64,000 bases of DNA from Opitutaceae bacterium. GTDB taxonomy: Bacteria > Verrucomicrobiota > Verrucomicrobiia > Opitutales > Opitutaceae. Both the position numbers and the translations under genes were made by a program. The notes under the pieces are model-generated. The model was given only the letters and a program-made list of their open reading frames with translations, was not told the DNA's origin and made no database searches. How positions within the stretch are numbered: the first letter of the stretch is position 1; every line of letters begins with the position of its first letter. Shown one piece after another: positions 41,381-48,782 of the stretch. Where the stretch lies: positions 1 through 64,000 of the forward strand of contig JAUYAK010000117.1 in NCBI GenBank assembly GCA_030693515.1, given 5' to 3'.

Positions 41381-41713
41381 TTATTTTTTCAGCGCCACCG
41401 CGTCAGGCCGCCACGCACCGAGCGCGGCTTTCCCGGAGGAAACAACCTCAGGCTCCCTCGTGGGGTCGCTGAGTTTTTCGAGGATGCGCCGGGCGCGCTC
41501 GGGTCGGCCATCCACGAGCAGCTCCGCCGCCTCGCGCAGCGCCGCGCAGCGAAAATCACCGGCCGTGCCATGCCGTTCGACCCGATCAAGAAAGGCCGCG
41601 ACCTCGATCAGCTTGGCGCGCACCGGGATGAACCCGTGATCCACGACCGCGCGAGCCGCCGCGGTGGGGACGGGCACACGGGTCGGGGAAGATTTGGCGC
41701 GGAGCTTGGGCAC
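41381..41713 (-). CDS. Short protein in the EboA position
   Basis: First gene of the ebo-type operon. GTG at 41713 gives 110 residues; TTG at 41761 would give 126. The protein is soluble and helical, with Arg-rich segments and ALREAAELLVDGRPERARRILEKL resembling a helical repeat. EboA homologues are about 200 residues or more, and I see no certain similarity, so it may be a minimal EboA or a replacement. Position and six-base spacing to eboB are the main evidence. It is divergent from idi. Confidence 0.6.
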   Translation of the reverse strand: MPKLRAKSSPTRVPVPTAAARAVVDHGFIPVRAKLIEVAAFLDRVERHGTAGDFRCAALREAAELLVDGRPERARRILEKLSDPTREPEVVSSGKAALGAWRPDAVALKK

Positions 41714-41805
41714 GGGAATGGGTGAAAACTCAAATTGACGATGACCGGCCAAAGCAAACAAACATCGCTCCGCGTGAAAATCAACGAGCCAGAGCAGCCC
41801 ACGGC

Positions 41806-42369
41806 ATGAGCGAAGATTTGATCCTCGTGGACGAGCGGGACCGTGCGATCGGTCGCGGGGAGAAAATGGCGGTCCACGCCGAGGGGCGGCTGCATCGTGC
41901 GTTCTCGATTTTCCTCGTCGATCGTCGGGGCCGCCTCCTGCTCCAGCGACGCAGCCGCGCGAAATACCACTCCCCCGGCCTCTGGGCCAACTCGTGCTGC
42001 GGCCACCCGCGGCCCGGGGAGCGCACGCTCGCCGCGGCGCGCCGCCGGCTCGGGGAGGAACTCGGCGCGAGCGCGCCGCTGCGGTTCGGCTTCAAGGCCC
42101 GCTACCGCACCGCCCTGCCCAACGGCCTGGTCGAAAACGAACTCGTGCAGGTGTGTTTCGGCCCCGCGCCGAGCGACGTATCGCTCGCGCTCAATCCCGC
42201 CGAGGCTTCCGCCGTCGCCTACCTCACGCTACCGGCGCTGCGTCGCGACATCGCACGCCGACCACGCCGCTACGCCTACTGGCTGCGGCATTACTTGGAG
42301 AATCACTACGCGGCGCTGCGGAAGGCGATCGCGGGCACGCGGCGCAGGAACCGCAAAGGCGAGGGTTGA
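41806..42369 (+). CDS. idi: Isopentenyl-diphosphate delta-isomerase, type I
   Basis: A 187-residue NUDIX-fold enzyme interconverting isopentenyl and dimethylallyl diphosphate. RAFSIFLVDRRGRLLLQRRS, KYHSPGLWANSCCGHPRPGE (with the active-site Cys in NSCCGHP) and AARRRLGEELG are the type I signatures; the active-site Glu lies in ENELVQVC. ATG 41806 is chosen for its match to family N-termini. The gene is divergent from the ebo cluster, whose EboC enzyme uses a prenyl diphosphate, so a shared control region is possible. Confidence 0.93.
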   Translation: MSEDLILVDERDRAIGRGEKMAVHAEGRLHRAFSIFLVDRRGRLLLQRRSRAKYHSPGLWANSCCGHPRPGERTLAAARRRLGEELGASAPLRFGFKARYRTALPNGLVENELVQVCFGPAPSDVSLALNPAEASAVAYLTLPALRRDIARRPRRYAYWLRHYLENHYAALRKAIAGTRRRNRKGEG

Positions 42370-42400
42370 AACGCGCCACAGCTTCCGCACACTGCCGGCC

Positions 42401-42613
42401 ATGAGCGAAATCATCTTCGATGTCCGGGAAGACGAAGTGGACGGCGGCTACAACGCGTCCGCGCTCGGTGTCGGCATTCATACTCAAGGCGAGACGCTCG
42501 AAGAACTGCGCGCCAACGTGAAGGAAGCCGTCGATTGCTACTTCGACGAGACAATGGTGGCGCCGAAGGTGATCCGGCTGCACTTTGTGCGGGACGAGAT
42601 CCTCGCGCGATGA
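42401..42613 (+). CDS. hicB: HicB-like antitoxin
   Basis: A 70-residue protein, MSEIIFDVREDEVDGGYNAS at the start, with the partial RNase H-like HicB fold: GVGIHTQGETLEELRANVKEAVDCYF. There is no added DNA-binding domain, so repression of the operon may be weak or need the complex. Its stop overlaps the toxin start by four bases (ATGA). The order antitoxin-toxin is a known variant of hicAB loci. Confidence 0.9.
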   Translation: MSEIIFDVREDEVDGGYNASALGVGIHTQGETLEELRANVKEAVDCYFDETMVAPKVIRLHFVRDEILAR

Positions 42614-42852
42614 AGCTGCCCCGGGACGTGTCGGGGCCGGAGCTGGTGAAGGCTTTGCGTGCCCTAGGCTACGCCGTGGATCGGCAGAAGGGTTCGCACG
42701 TGCGCGTGACCACCCGGCGCAATGGCGAGCACCACGAGGCGATCCCGAACCACCATCCGATCAAAACCGGCACGCTCTCGGGCATCCTCAAGAGTGTCGC
42801 CACCCACCACGGAGTCTCGGTCGAGGAACTCATTCGTCTGCTTGAGTTGTAA
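42610..42852 (+). CDS. hicA: HicA-like toxin (mRNA interferase)
   Basis: An 80-residue HicA/YcfA protein of the double-stranded RNA-binding fold. VSGPELVKALRALGYAVDRQKGSHVRV carries the conserved GSH with the catalytic His, followed by EAIPNHHPIKTGTLSGILK. It should cleave mRNA when free of HicB. Both key features are intact, so the toxin is probably active. It directly follows hicB and precedes a decayed gene of lower GC content. Confidence 0.93.
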   Translation: MKLPRDVSGPELVKALRALGYAVDRQKGSHVRVTTRRNGEHHEAIPNHHPIKTGTLSGILKSVATHHGVSVEELIRLLEL

Positions 42853-42909
42853 CCGCAGCCTGATTCAAGTTCAGCCGTCGAGGCCATAGCATTGCCATCC
42901 ATCAATACC

Positions 42910-43945
42910 ATGAATCAAAAATCCATCGGCACGATGCCGACCAAGGCGGTCATACTGTTGCTACTGCTTGCATCATGCGTCTCGGGATTTGCTCAACTCA
43001 GCCCGTCTGGCACATATCTCGGTAGACTTGCACGAATGACATTGTCGTTGGAATCGCACGCCGCGACACGCTCGCCTTTTATCATTTTGATCGGACAAGT
43101 CGTCGCACGGAGGTGGGTTTAGGGACCATAAGCGCCGAAGGAAGGTCGCTCGTTACTGTCAATACAGGTCGGTTCGTTAATCTAACCTTGAGCGGCAACA
43201 CCGTCACAGGAACTCTTGCGGGAGCTTCCTTCACGGCTTCGCTTCAGTCCGCACTCGGACCTTTCGCGAGCAAGGCGGCTGGTTACAGTGGCACGATGAG
43301 CAATCCGGTTGCCGATTTGAACACACTTTCGTTCATTGTGCTACCGGACGGAAAGGCCGTGTTTGTCTCCAGCAATCCCGTCGAAGGCATTCACGGAGGC
43401 ATCGGCACCATCAACGCAGCGGGAGCGGTTGCAGTCACTATGACGAACGGTGACACATGGCGGATGACCTTTGCCCCGCTCGAAGGTGTTTCCACCGGCC
43501 TAATCAGTTCCAACACCTTCTCCAATCGGCAAAGTATACTGACCCAAATCCAGCGACCGCCGATCATCAACGTGGCAACGCGCGGAACCGTGGGAGGCGG
43601 CTCGGTCCTCACGGCTGGATTCGTTCCCACTACTTCCGGGAAGGTTCTCTGATCCGCGCGGTTGGACCAACTCTCGGCACGTTTGGCGTGGCGGGTGCCC
43701 AGACGGACCCCGTCCTCACGCTTTTTTCGGGCAGCACCGTAATCGCATCCAACGACAACTGGAGCACTGCGCCCAATGCCACCGATATTCCCGCCGCATC
43801 GCTCCAAGCAGGCGCTTTTGCGCTACCGACTGGAAGTCGCGATGCGGTGCTTCTCGTCACGCTCGAACCCGGAGCCTACACCGCACAAGTAACCGGAGCC
43901 GGACCAGCGGGAGATGCACTGGTCGAGGTTTACGAGATTCGTTGA
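42910..43945 (+). pseudogene. Frameshifted secreted beta-sandwich protein with IRAVGPTLG domain
   Basis: Three consecutive frames together make one protein. ATG 42910 gives a signal peptide (KAVILLLLLASCVSGFAQ) and GTYLGRLAR; the second frame continues from about 43030 (NDIVVGIARRDTLAFYHFD) to GKVL, stop at 43650; the third gives LIRAVGPTLGTFGVAGAQTD to the stop at 43943. The last domain is the C-terminal module with IRAVGP common in Verrucomicrobia surface proteins. A CT duplication in TTCTCTGATC near 43646 explains the second shift. Not functional unless the sequence is wrong. Composition is less GC-rich than around it. Confidence 0.8.
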
Positions 43946-43972
43946 GCCTCTGGCTCAGAGCCTGAGTTACCT

Positions 43973-45085
43973 TCACCACGTGTCCACCGGCCCCTTGGGC
44001 ACGGGAATCGAATCGCGCTCGAAAACGCCGGCCTCGCCCGGTTCGCGCATGAACGACGCGACCAGCGGTGCGGGGCGAAATTTTTCCTGCAATTCGCCGT
44101 GCTCGTCGCAGAACTGCGCGCGCCACGCGAGATACTCTGCGATCGCGGCCTCAAAGTCCGCCGCCGACGTGATCGTGATGATGCTGCGCTTGAAGGGCTT
44201 CGAGGGACCGAACCGTTTCGCATACCACGGCGCGACCTTGCGGAAGAGCCGCGCGCCGTGCGCCTCGCCGTAAAACTCCACGTAGCGCGCGAAGTGCCGG
44301 CGCAGCACGCGCAGCCGCTCCGTGAAATCCGGCTCCGGCAGCAGCTCGCCCGTGCGCAGCAAGTGATCCGTGCGGCGGAAAATCCACGGATCGTAGAACG
44401 CGCCGCGGCCGATGCTGACGCCCGCGCAGCCCGTCTCGGCGATCATGTGCTGCGCAGCGGCGGGCGTAGTCACGTCGCCATTGCCGATCACGGGGATGCG
44501 TTGCACCGCCTCCACGACGGCGCGGATGCCCGCGAGATTCACCCCGCCCGAGAAACCCTGTGCTCGCGTCCGCCCATGCACGAAGATCGCGGCGACGCCT
44601 GTGTCCTCCAGCACGCGCGCGAGGTCGGGCGCGGTGAGATTGTCGTCGTCCCAACCGAGGCGCATCTTGGCGGTGACCGGAATTTTCACCGCCGCGATCA
44701 TGCCGCGCACGAGAGCGGCGGTTTTGTCGAGCTCGGTCATCATCGCGGAGCCGCCGCCGATGTTGACGACCTTGCGGACGGGACAGCCCATGTTGATGTC
44801 CACGGCCTGTGCGCCGAGCTGCTCGCAGATCACGGCGGCATCGCGCATCTCCTCCGGCACGCTGCCAAAGAGCTGGATCGCCATGGGCCGGTCCTCCGGA
44901 GCCGTGGCAGCAAGCTTCAGGGCGACAGGGTTGCGCTCGATGAGGGAGCGGGCGTTGACAAGATCGGTCGTCACCCAGCCTAGCCCGCCCAGCTCCCGCA
45001 GCGTCAGGCGCATGGGCAGGTTAGTGTAGCCGGCGAGCGGCGAGAGGAAGAGATTCGACGAGAGCTCGTATGGTCCGAGACGCAT
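43973..45085 (-). CDS. dusB: tRNA-dihydrouridine synthase (DusB type)
   Basis: A 370-residue FMN enzyme reducing uridine in tRNA. LFLSPLAGYTNLPMRLTLRELG at the N-terminus, DINMGCPVRKVVNIGGGSAMM with the catalytic Cys, VTAKMRLGWDDDN, IFVHGRTRAQGFSG and GNGDVTTPAAA and GCAGVSIGRGAFYDPWIF are all in place. The C-terminal helical domain is present. It is the intact relative of the broken copy at 32437. tRNA-Pro lies just upstream on the same strand. Confidence 0.94.
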   Translation of the reverse strand: MRLGPYELSSNLFLSPLAGYTNLPMRLTLRELGGLGWVTTDLVNARSLIERNPVALKLAATAPEDRPMAIQLFGSVPEEMRDAAVICEQLGAQAVDINMGCPVRKVVNIGGGSAMMTELDKTAALVRGMIAAVKIPVTAKMRLGWDDDNLTAPDLARVLEDTGVAAIFVHGRTRAQGFSGGVNLAGIRAVVEAVQRIPVIGNGDVTTPAAAQHMIAETGCAGVSIGRGAFYDPWIFRRTDHLLRTGELLPEPDFTERLRVLRRHFARYVEFYGEAHGARLFRKVAPWYAKRFGPSKPFKRSIITITSAADFEAAIAEYLAWRAQFCDEHGELQEKFRPAPLVASFMREPGEAGVFERDSIPVPKGPVDTW

Positions 45086-45109
45086 AATTTCGCGCAGCCG
45101 GGCTCGAAA

Positions 45110-45186
45110 TGGTCGGGGCGACAGGATTCGAACCTGCGACCTCCTGGTCCCAAACCAGGCGCTCTACCAGGCTAAGCTACACCCCG
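45110..45186 (-). tRNA. tRNA-Pro (anticodon TGG)
   Basis: The reverse complement gives acceptor CGGGGTG/CGCCCCG with the C1:G72 pair and A73 discriminator typical of bacterial proline tRNA, anticodon stem CCTGG/CCAGG with loop TTTGGGA (anticodon TGG), T-loop TTCGAAT and an encoded CCA at 45110-45112. Confidence 0.95.
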
Positions 45187-45369
45187 GGCCAATCGAGGGG
45201 TGAACCGTTGGCCCTGGGCCCGTGGTGTCAATGGCGCTCTCCCGCCGATCTCGGGACGAACTTTTTTTGCTGGTGAAAATCGCCAAGGCACCGCTCCGGG
45301 CGTCAGGGGACAATCTCTTCTTGCATCGCTCCGCGATTCCCTCTGATGTCCGGCCTTCTCCCTCTCTTC

Positions 45370-45897
45370 ATGGATACCATTTCGCGCGAAAACAACAGCA
45401 TGCTCCCGGTGGCGGCCGTCATTCTGGGCGGCGTCGCCCTTCTGCTCGGCGGCTACGCCGTCATTTCCCTTTCCAAGGTCAATAAATCGCTCGAGGCGCA
45501 TGACACGAAGCTCGCACGCGTCGAGGCGGTCGAGTCTACCGCGAACTCCGCCGCCGCCGCCGCCGACAAGGCCGCGAGGGATGTGCAGGGCCTCACGCGA
45601 TCGACGCAGGATGCCGTGACGCAACTCGCCAACGAGCTCAGCAACCAGCGCACCTCGCTCACCAAGCTCGAAGACGCGGCGAAGAAGCCCGTCGCCGTCG
45701 CCGACAAGGGCGGCAAAAAGGGCGGCGAGCCGGCGGTCGCTGGCGCCAACGAATACCTCGTCAAAGCGGGCGACACCGGAACCAAGATCGCCAAGGCGAC
45801 CGGTGCCTCGGTCGCGGACATTGAGGCCGTAAACCCCGGCCTCGACTGGCGGAAGCTCAAGCCCGGCCAGAAGCTCAAGCTGCCGGCGAAGAAGTAA
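45370..45897 (+). CDS. LysM domain membrane-anchored protein
   Basis: ATG at 45370 (MDTISRENN) gives 175 residues; an ATG eight codons earlier is possible. One transmembrane helix (LPVAAVILGGVALLLGGYAVISL) is followed by an Ala-rich coiled coil (residues 35-105), a Lys/Gly linker and a C-terminal LysM (YLVKAGDTGTKIAKATGASV...IEAVNPGLDWRKLKPGQKL). LysM binds peptidoglycan GlcNAc, so the protein probably links inner membrane and wall. It ends before a terminator-like hairpin. Confidence 0.9.
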   Translation: MDTISRENNSMLPVAAVILGGVALLLGGYAVISLSKVNKSLEAHDTKLARVEAVESTANSAAAAADKAARDVQGLTRSTQDAVTQLANELSNQRTSLTKLEDAAKKPVAVADKGGKKGGEPAVAGANEYLVKAGDTGTKIAKATGASVADIEAVNPGLDWRKLKPGQKLKLPAKK

Positions 45898-45933
45898 GCC
45901 GCCCGGCTGAAATAATTTCAAAGTGCCTCTCGC

Positions 45934-45963
45934 GCCTCCGGCCGGGAGGCATTTTTATTTTTC
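45934..45963 (+). terminator. Hairpin and T-rich tract after the LysM gene
   Basis: GCCTCC and GGAGGC form a stem around GGCCG, followed by ATTTTTATTTTT. It is a good intrinsic terminator, yet the next ATG is at 45965, and the GGGAGG within the stem is the only ribosome-binding-like site for that gene. It could therefore act as an attenuator. Confidence 0.75.
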
Positions 45964-45964
45964 G

Positions 45965-46537
45965 ATGAATCCACGCGACCTTGGTCCCGCTCGCTGGGAG
46001 AAACTCGGTGAGGAGACGCGGCTGACGACACGCGTGTTTGACGTGCTCGGGGCGCGTTACCGGCACCCGGTGCGGGGCACGGAGCGCGACTTTGTCGTCA
46101 TGCAGGCGCCAGACTGGGTCAATGTCGTCGCCGTCACACCCGATGATCGCATCGTGCTCGTGCGGCAGTTCCGCTACGGCATCGACGGCTTCTCGCTGGA
46201 GATTCCCGGCGGCGTGATGGACCACGCCGGCGAGGACCCGGTGGCGGCGGGGTTGCGCGAATTGCGCGAGGAGACCGGCTACGCCGGCGCCGGCGCCAGG
46301 CTGATCGGCACCGTGCGGCCCAATCCCGCGATCCAGTCGAACCGGTGCCACTTCGTCCTGCTCGAAGGCGCGATCCAGGCGCACGGCTGCGAGTGGGATG
46401 CGGACGAGGAGATCGCGGTGACGGCGGAACCCGTCGAGGACGTGCTCGCGCTCGCACACTCCGGCGGGATTTTCCACAGCCTCGTGCTGAACGCGTTGAT
46501 GCTCTTCGAGCCGCACTGGCGCGCGCGACGGCGGTAA
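45965..46537 (+). CDS. NUDIX hydrolase (ADP-ribose pyrophosphatase-like)
   Basis: A 190-residue protein with a full NUDIX box, GGVMDHAGEDPVAAGLRELREETGY (split here: GGVMDHAGED then RELREETG), preceded by VNVVAVTPDDRIVLVRQFRYG and followed by NPAIQSNRCHFVLLEG, as in ADP-ribose or GDP-mannose pyrophosphatases. ATG 45965 follows the T tract of the preceding hairpin almost directly; a GTG at 45923 would include that hairpin in the coding region. The substrate is not certain. Confidence 0.9.
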   Translation: MNPRDLGPARWEKLGEETRLTTRVFDVLGARYRHPVRGTERDFVVMQAPDWVNVVAVTPDDRIVLVRQFRYGIDGFSLEIPGGVMDHAGEDPVAAGLRELREETGYAGAGARLIGTVRPNPAIQSNRCHFVLLEGAIQAHGCEWDADEEIAVTAEPVEDVLALAHSGGIFHSLVLNALMLFEPHWRARRR

Positions 46538-46592
46538 AAGGGGGCCGCGTTTGACTTCGCCGCCCCCTGCGCTTTCCTACCGCCTCCCACTG

Positions 46593-47852
46593 ATGTCCGC
46601 GCCCACGTTTGCCAATCCTCCCGCCTCGCTGGGCGCCACGACCAACGGGACCGTGCCACCCCTGCTGGAGCGCGAAGTGCGGAAAATCTACGCCCGCAGC
46701 CCGCTCTACGGACGGCGTTTCCCGCTGCACCCCGAGCCGCTGCAATGGTCGTGCTACCGCGAGATCCCGGCGCTCTCGAAGCAGGAAATTGTGGCGGAAG
46801 GCCACCAAGCGTTCTTCGCCGACTACGCCGTGATCGAACGCGGGCTGGCGGAGAAAAAATACGAATACGAGAGCACGGGCGGCACCACGCAGTCGCCCAT
46901 GACGGTGATCATGGAAGAAGGCTGGTGGAACGCCCAGACCGCGCGCGCCTATCGCGCGTCGCCGATTCTGCGCGAGTTTGCGGACCGGCCCTATCGCAAG
47001 TGCGTCCTCGCGCCCGTGGGCTGCTCGAGCAACCTCTGCCCCTACGAGGACCATCCTTTTCCGCACCGCTATTTTGACGGTGTGGTTTACCTGAATCTTT
47101 CGAGTGATCCGTTCGCTTTTCCCGAGGGCGAGTGGGACCGCATCGTGCGCGAGTTGCAGGCGACCCAGCCCGAGGTGATCGAGGGCGAACCCGTCTATCT
47201 CTCGCTGCTCGCGCGCGCGGCCCAGCGGCGCGGCGTCACCGTGCCGAGCGTGAAGGCGGTTATCCTCACCTACGGCAAGCCGAGCACGCAGCACGGTCGG
47301 CGCATCGCGGAGGTCTTTCCCGCCGCGCAGGTCGATCTCTACGGCTCGACAGAGGCGGGCTACCTCTTCGTCGGCGAGGCGTTCAAGGACAACTCCCAGG
47401 CCATCGACGCCAACGCGTTCATCGAACTCGTCCCCTGGCGGCCAGAGCTGCCGGACGTGTTTCAAATCTACGTGACCACGCGCGACCGCGAGGCGATGCC
47501 CCTGCTGCGCTATCACACGGGCGACATCGTGCAAAAATTCCCGAGCGGCTTCCGGCTGCTGGGCCGTGAGGGCAACCTGTATTTCCGCCCGGATGGCCCG
47601 CTCATGTCGCCCACGGACATCGACGCGGCGCTGCCCGAGTCATTCGCCTGCTGGCACTATTCGCTCGTGCAGACAGGGCCGACCCGTTGGGACTTCCACT
47701 ACGTGGCCGACGAGACGGCGGACCACGCCAACGTGGAGGCCGTGCTGTCGCAACTGATCGGCAGCGGCGCGCGGGTGGTGGCTTTCCGCCGCAAGTTCAT
47801 CGCGCCGGCGGCCAGCGGGAAGTTTGCGCTGCTGAAACCGCTGGCGAAGTGA
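46593..47852 (+). CDS. AMP-dependent ligase, phenylacetate-CoA ligase-like
   Basis: ATG at 46593 gives 419 residues of the PaaK-like adenylating fold. YESTGGTTQSPMTV is the phosphate-binding loop (about residue 92), LYGSTEAGYLF the AMP motif (about residue 249), and LLRYHTGDIVQ carries the ribose-binding Asp. WWNAQTARAYR and CSSNLCPYEDH are unusual for phenylacetate ligase, so another acid is likely. Nothing in the neighbourhood (NUDIX, sdh genes) reveals the pathway. Confidence 0.82.
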   Translation: MSAPTFANPPASLGATTNGTVPPLLEREVRKIYARSPLYGRRFPLHPEPLQWSCYREIPALSKQEIVAEGHQAFFADYAVIERGLAEKKYEYESTGGTTQSPMTVIMEEGWWNAQTARAYRASPILREFADRPYRKCVLAPVGCSSNLCPYEDHPFPHRYFDGVVYLNLSSDPFAFPEGEWDRIVRELQATQPEVIEGEPVYLSLLARAAQRRGVTVPSVKAVILTYGKPSTQHGRRIAEVFPAAQVDLYGSTEAGYLFVGEAFKDNSQAIDANAFIELVPWRPELPDVFQIYVTTRDREAMPLLRYHTGDIVQKFPSGFRLLGREGNLYFRPDGPLMSPTDIDAALPESFACWHYSLVQTGPTRWDFHYVADETADHANVEAVLSQLIGSGARVVAFRRKFIAPAASGKFALLKPLAK

Positions 47853-48005
47853 GGCGCGGCGCGGTGAAGCCACCGCACGCCACCTTCTGAAAAAGGTAAG
47901 GCTCGCTAATTGTGCGCGGTGCGCGACGCGCGCCCTTTACTTCGGCGGCCCGGTGGGCGAATTTTTCCGCGCCTTGCGCTCCCACCCCTCCAGCGATCTT
48001 TTGCG

Positions 48006-48770
48006 ATGAACCTCGTCGGCTCACTCTTTGGCTCCTCCATCGGCCGCAAAATCCTCATGGCCGTCACCGGCGTGATCCTGATCGGCTTTGTCGTCGGCCA
48101 CCTCGTCGGCAACCTCCAGGTCTTCCAGCATCCGGACAAGCTCAACGGCTACGCGCAGTTCCTCCACAACCTCGGGCCGCTCCTGTGGGTCGCGCGCATC
48201 GGCCTCATCGTCGCTGTGCTGGTCCACATTTGGGCCGCGACCGCGCTCACACTGGAAAACAACCGCGCGCGGGGCAGCGCCTACGGGGTCAAGCACACCA
48301 TCCGCGCCACGCTCGCCTCGCGGGCGATGCGCTGGACGGGCCTCGTCGTGCTGGTGTTTCTCCTCTATCATCTCGCGCACTTCACGTTTGGCGGCGTCCA
48401 AGCCGCGACGTTCAAGGCCAGTCTCGCGCCCCACACCATGACCGCCGACTACAGCGTGGCCGGATTCCCCGTCATCAAGGCCGGGGCCACCGTGCCCGAC
48501 GTCCACGCGATGGTCGTGCTCGGTTTCCAAAACACCGCGGTCGCGCTGTTCTACATCATCGCCGTCGGTCTCCTAAGCCTGCATCTGCTGCACGGCATCG
48601 AGAGCCTCTTCCAGAGCCTCGGCCTGCGCAGCGAGAAATGGTCCGTCCTGCTGCGCCGCGCCGCCGCGGTGTTCTGCCTGCTCTATTTCCTCGGCAACCT
48701 CGCCATCCCCGGCGCGGTGCTCGCCGGCAAACTCCCGCCGCCCGCCAAGGCCGCCTCCGCCCAACGCTAA
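48006..48770 (+). CDS. sdhC: Succinate dehydrogenase cytochrome b subunit
   Basis: A 254-residue membrane subunit with five helices, the one-polypeptide, probably di-heme cytochrome b of type B succinate:quinone oxidoreductases (as in Bacteroidota and epsilon-proteobacteria). Likely heme-ligand histidines are in GFVVGHLVGN, VLVHIWAA, LLYHLAHF and LHLLHGIESL. It anchors SdhAB and passes electrons to quinone. It is first in sdhCAB, 12 bases before sdhA, and no sdhD is found or expected. Confidence 0.93.
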   Translation: MNLVGSLFGSSIGRKILMAVTGVILIGFVVGHLVGNLQVFQHPDKLNGYAQFLHNLGPLLWVARIGLIVAVLVHIWAATALTLENNRARGSAYGVKHTIRATLASRAMRWTGLVVLVFLLYHLAHFTFGGVQAATFKASLAPHTMTADYSVAGFPVIKAGATVPDVHAMVVLGFQNTAVALFYIIAVGLLSLHLLHGIESLFQSLGLRSEKWSVLLRRAAAVFCLLYFLGNLAIPGAVLAGKLPPPAKAASAQR

Positions 48771-48782
48771 AACGCCCCCGCC

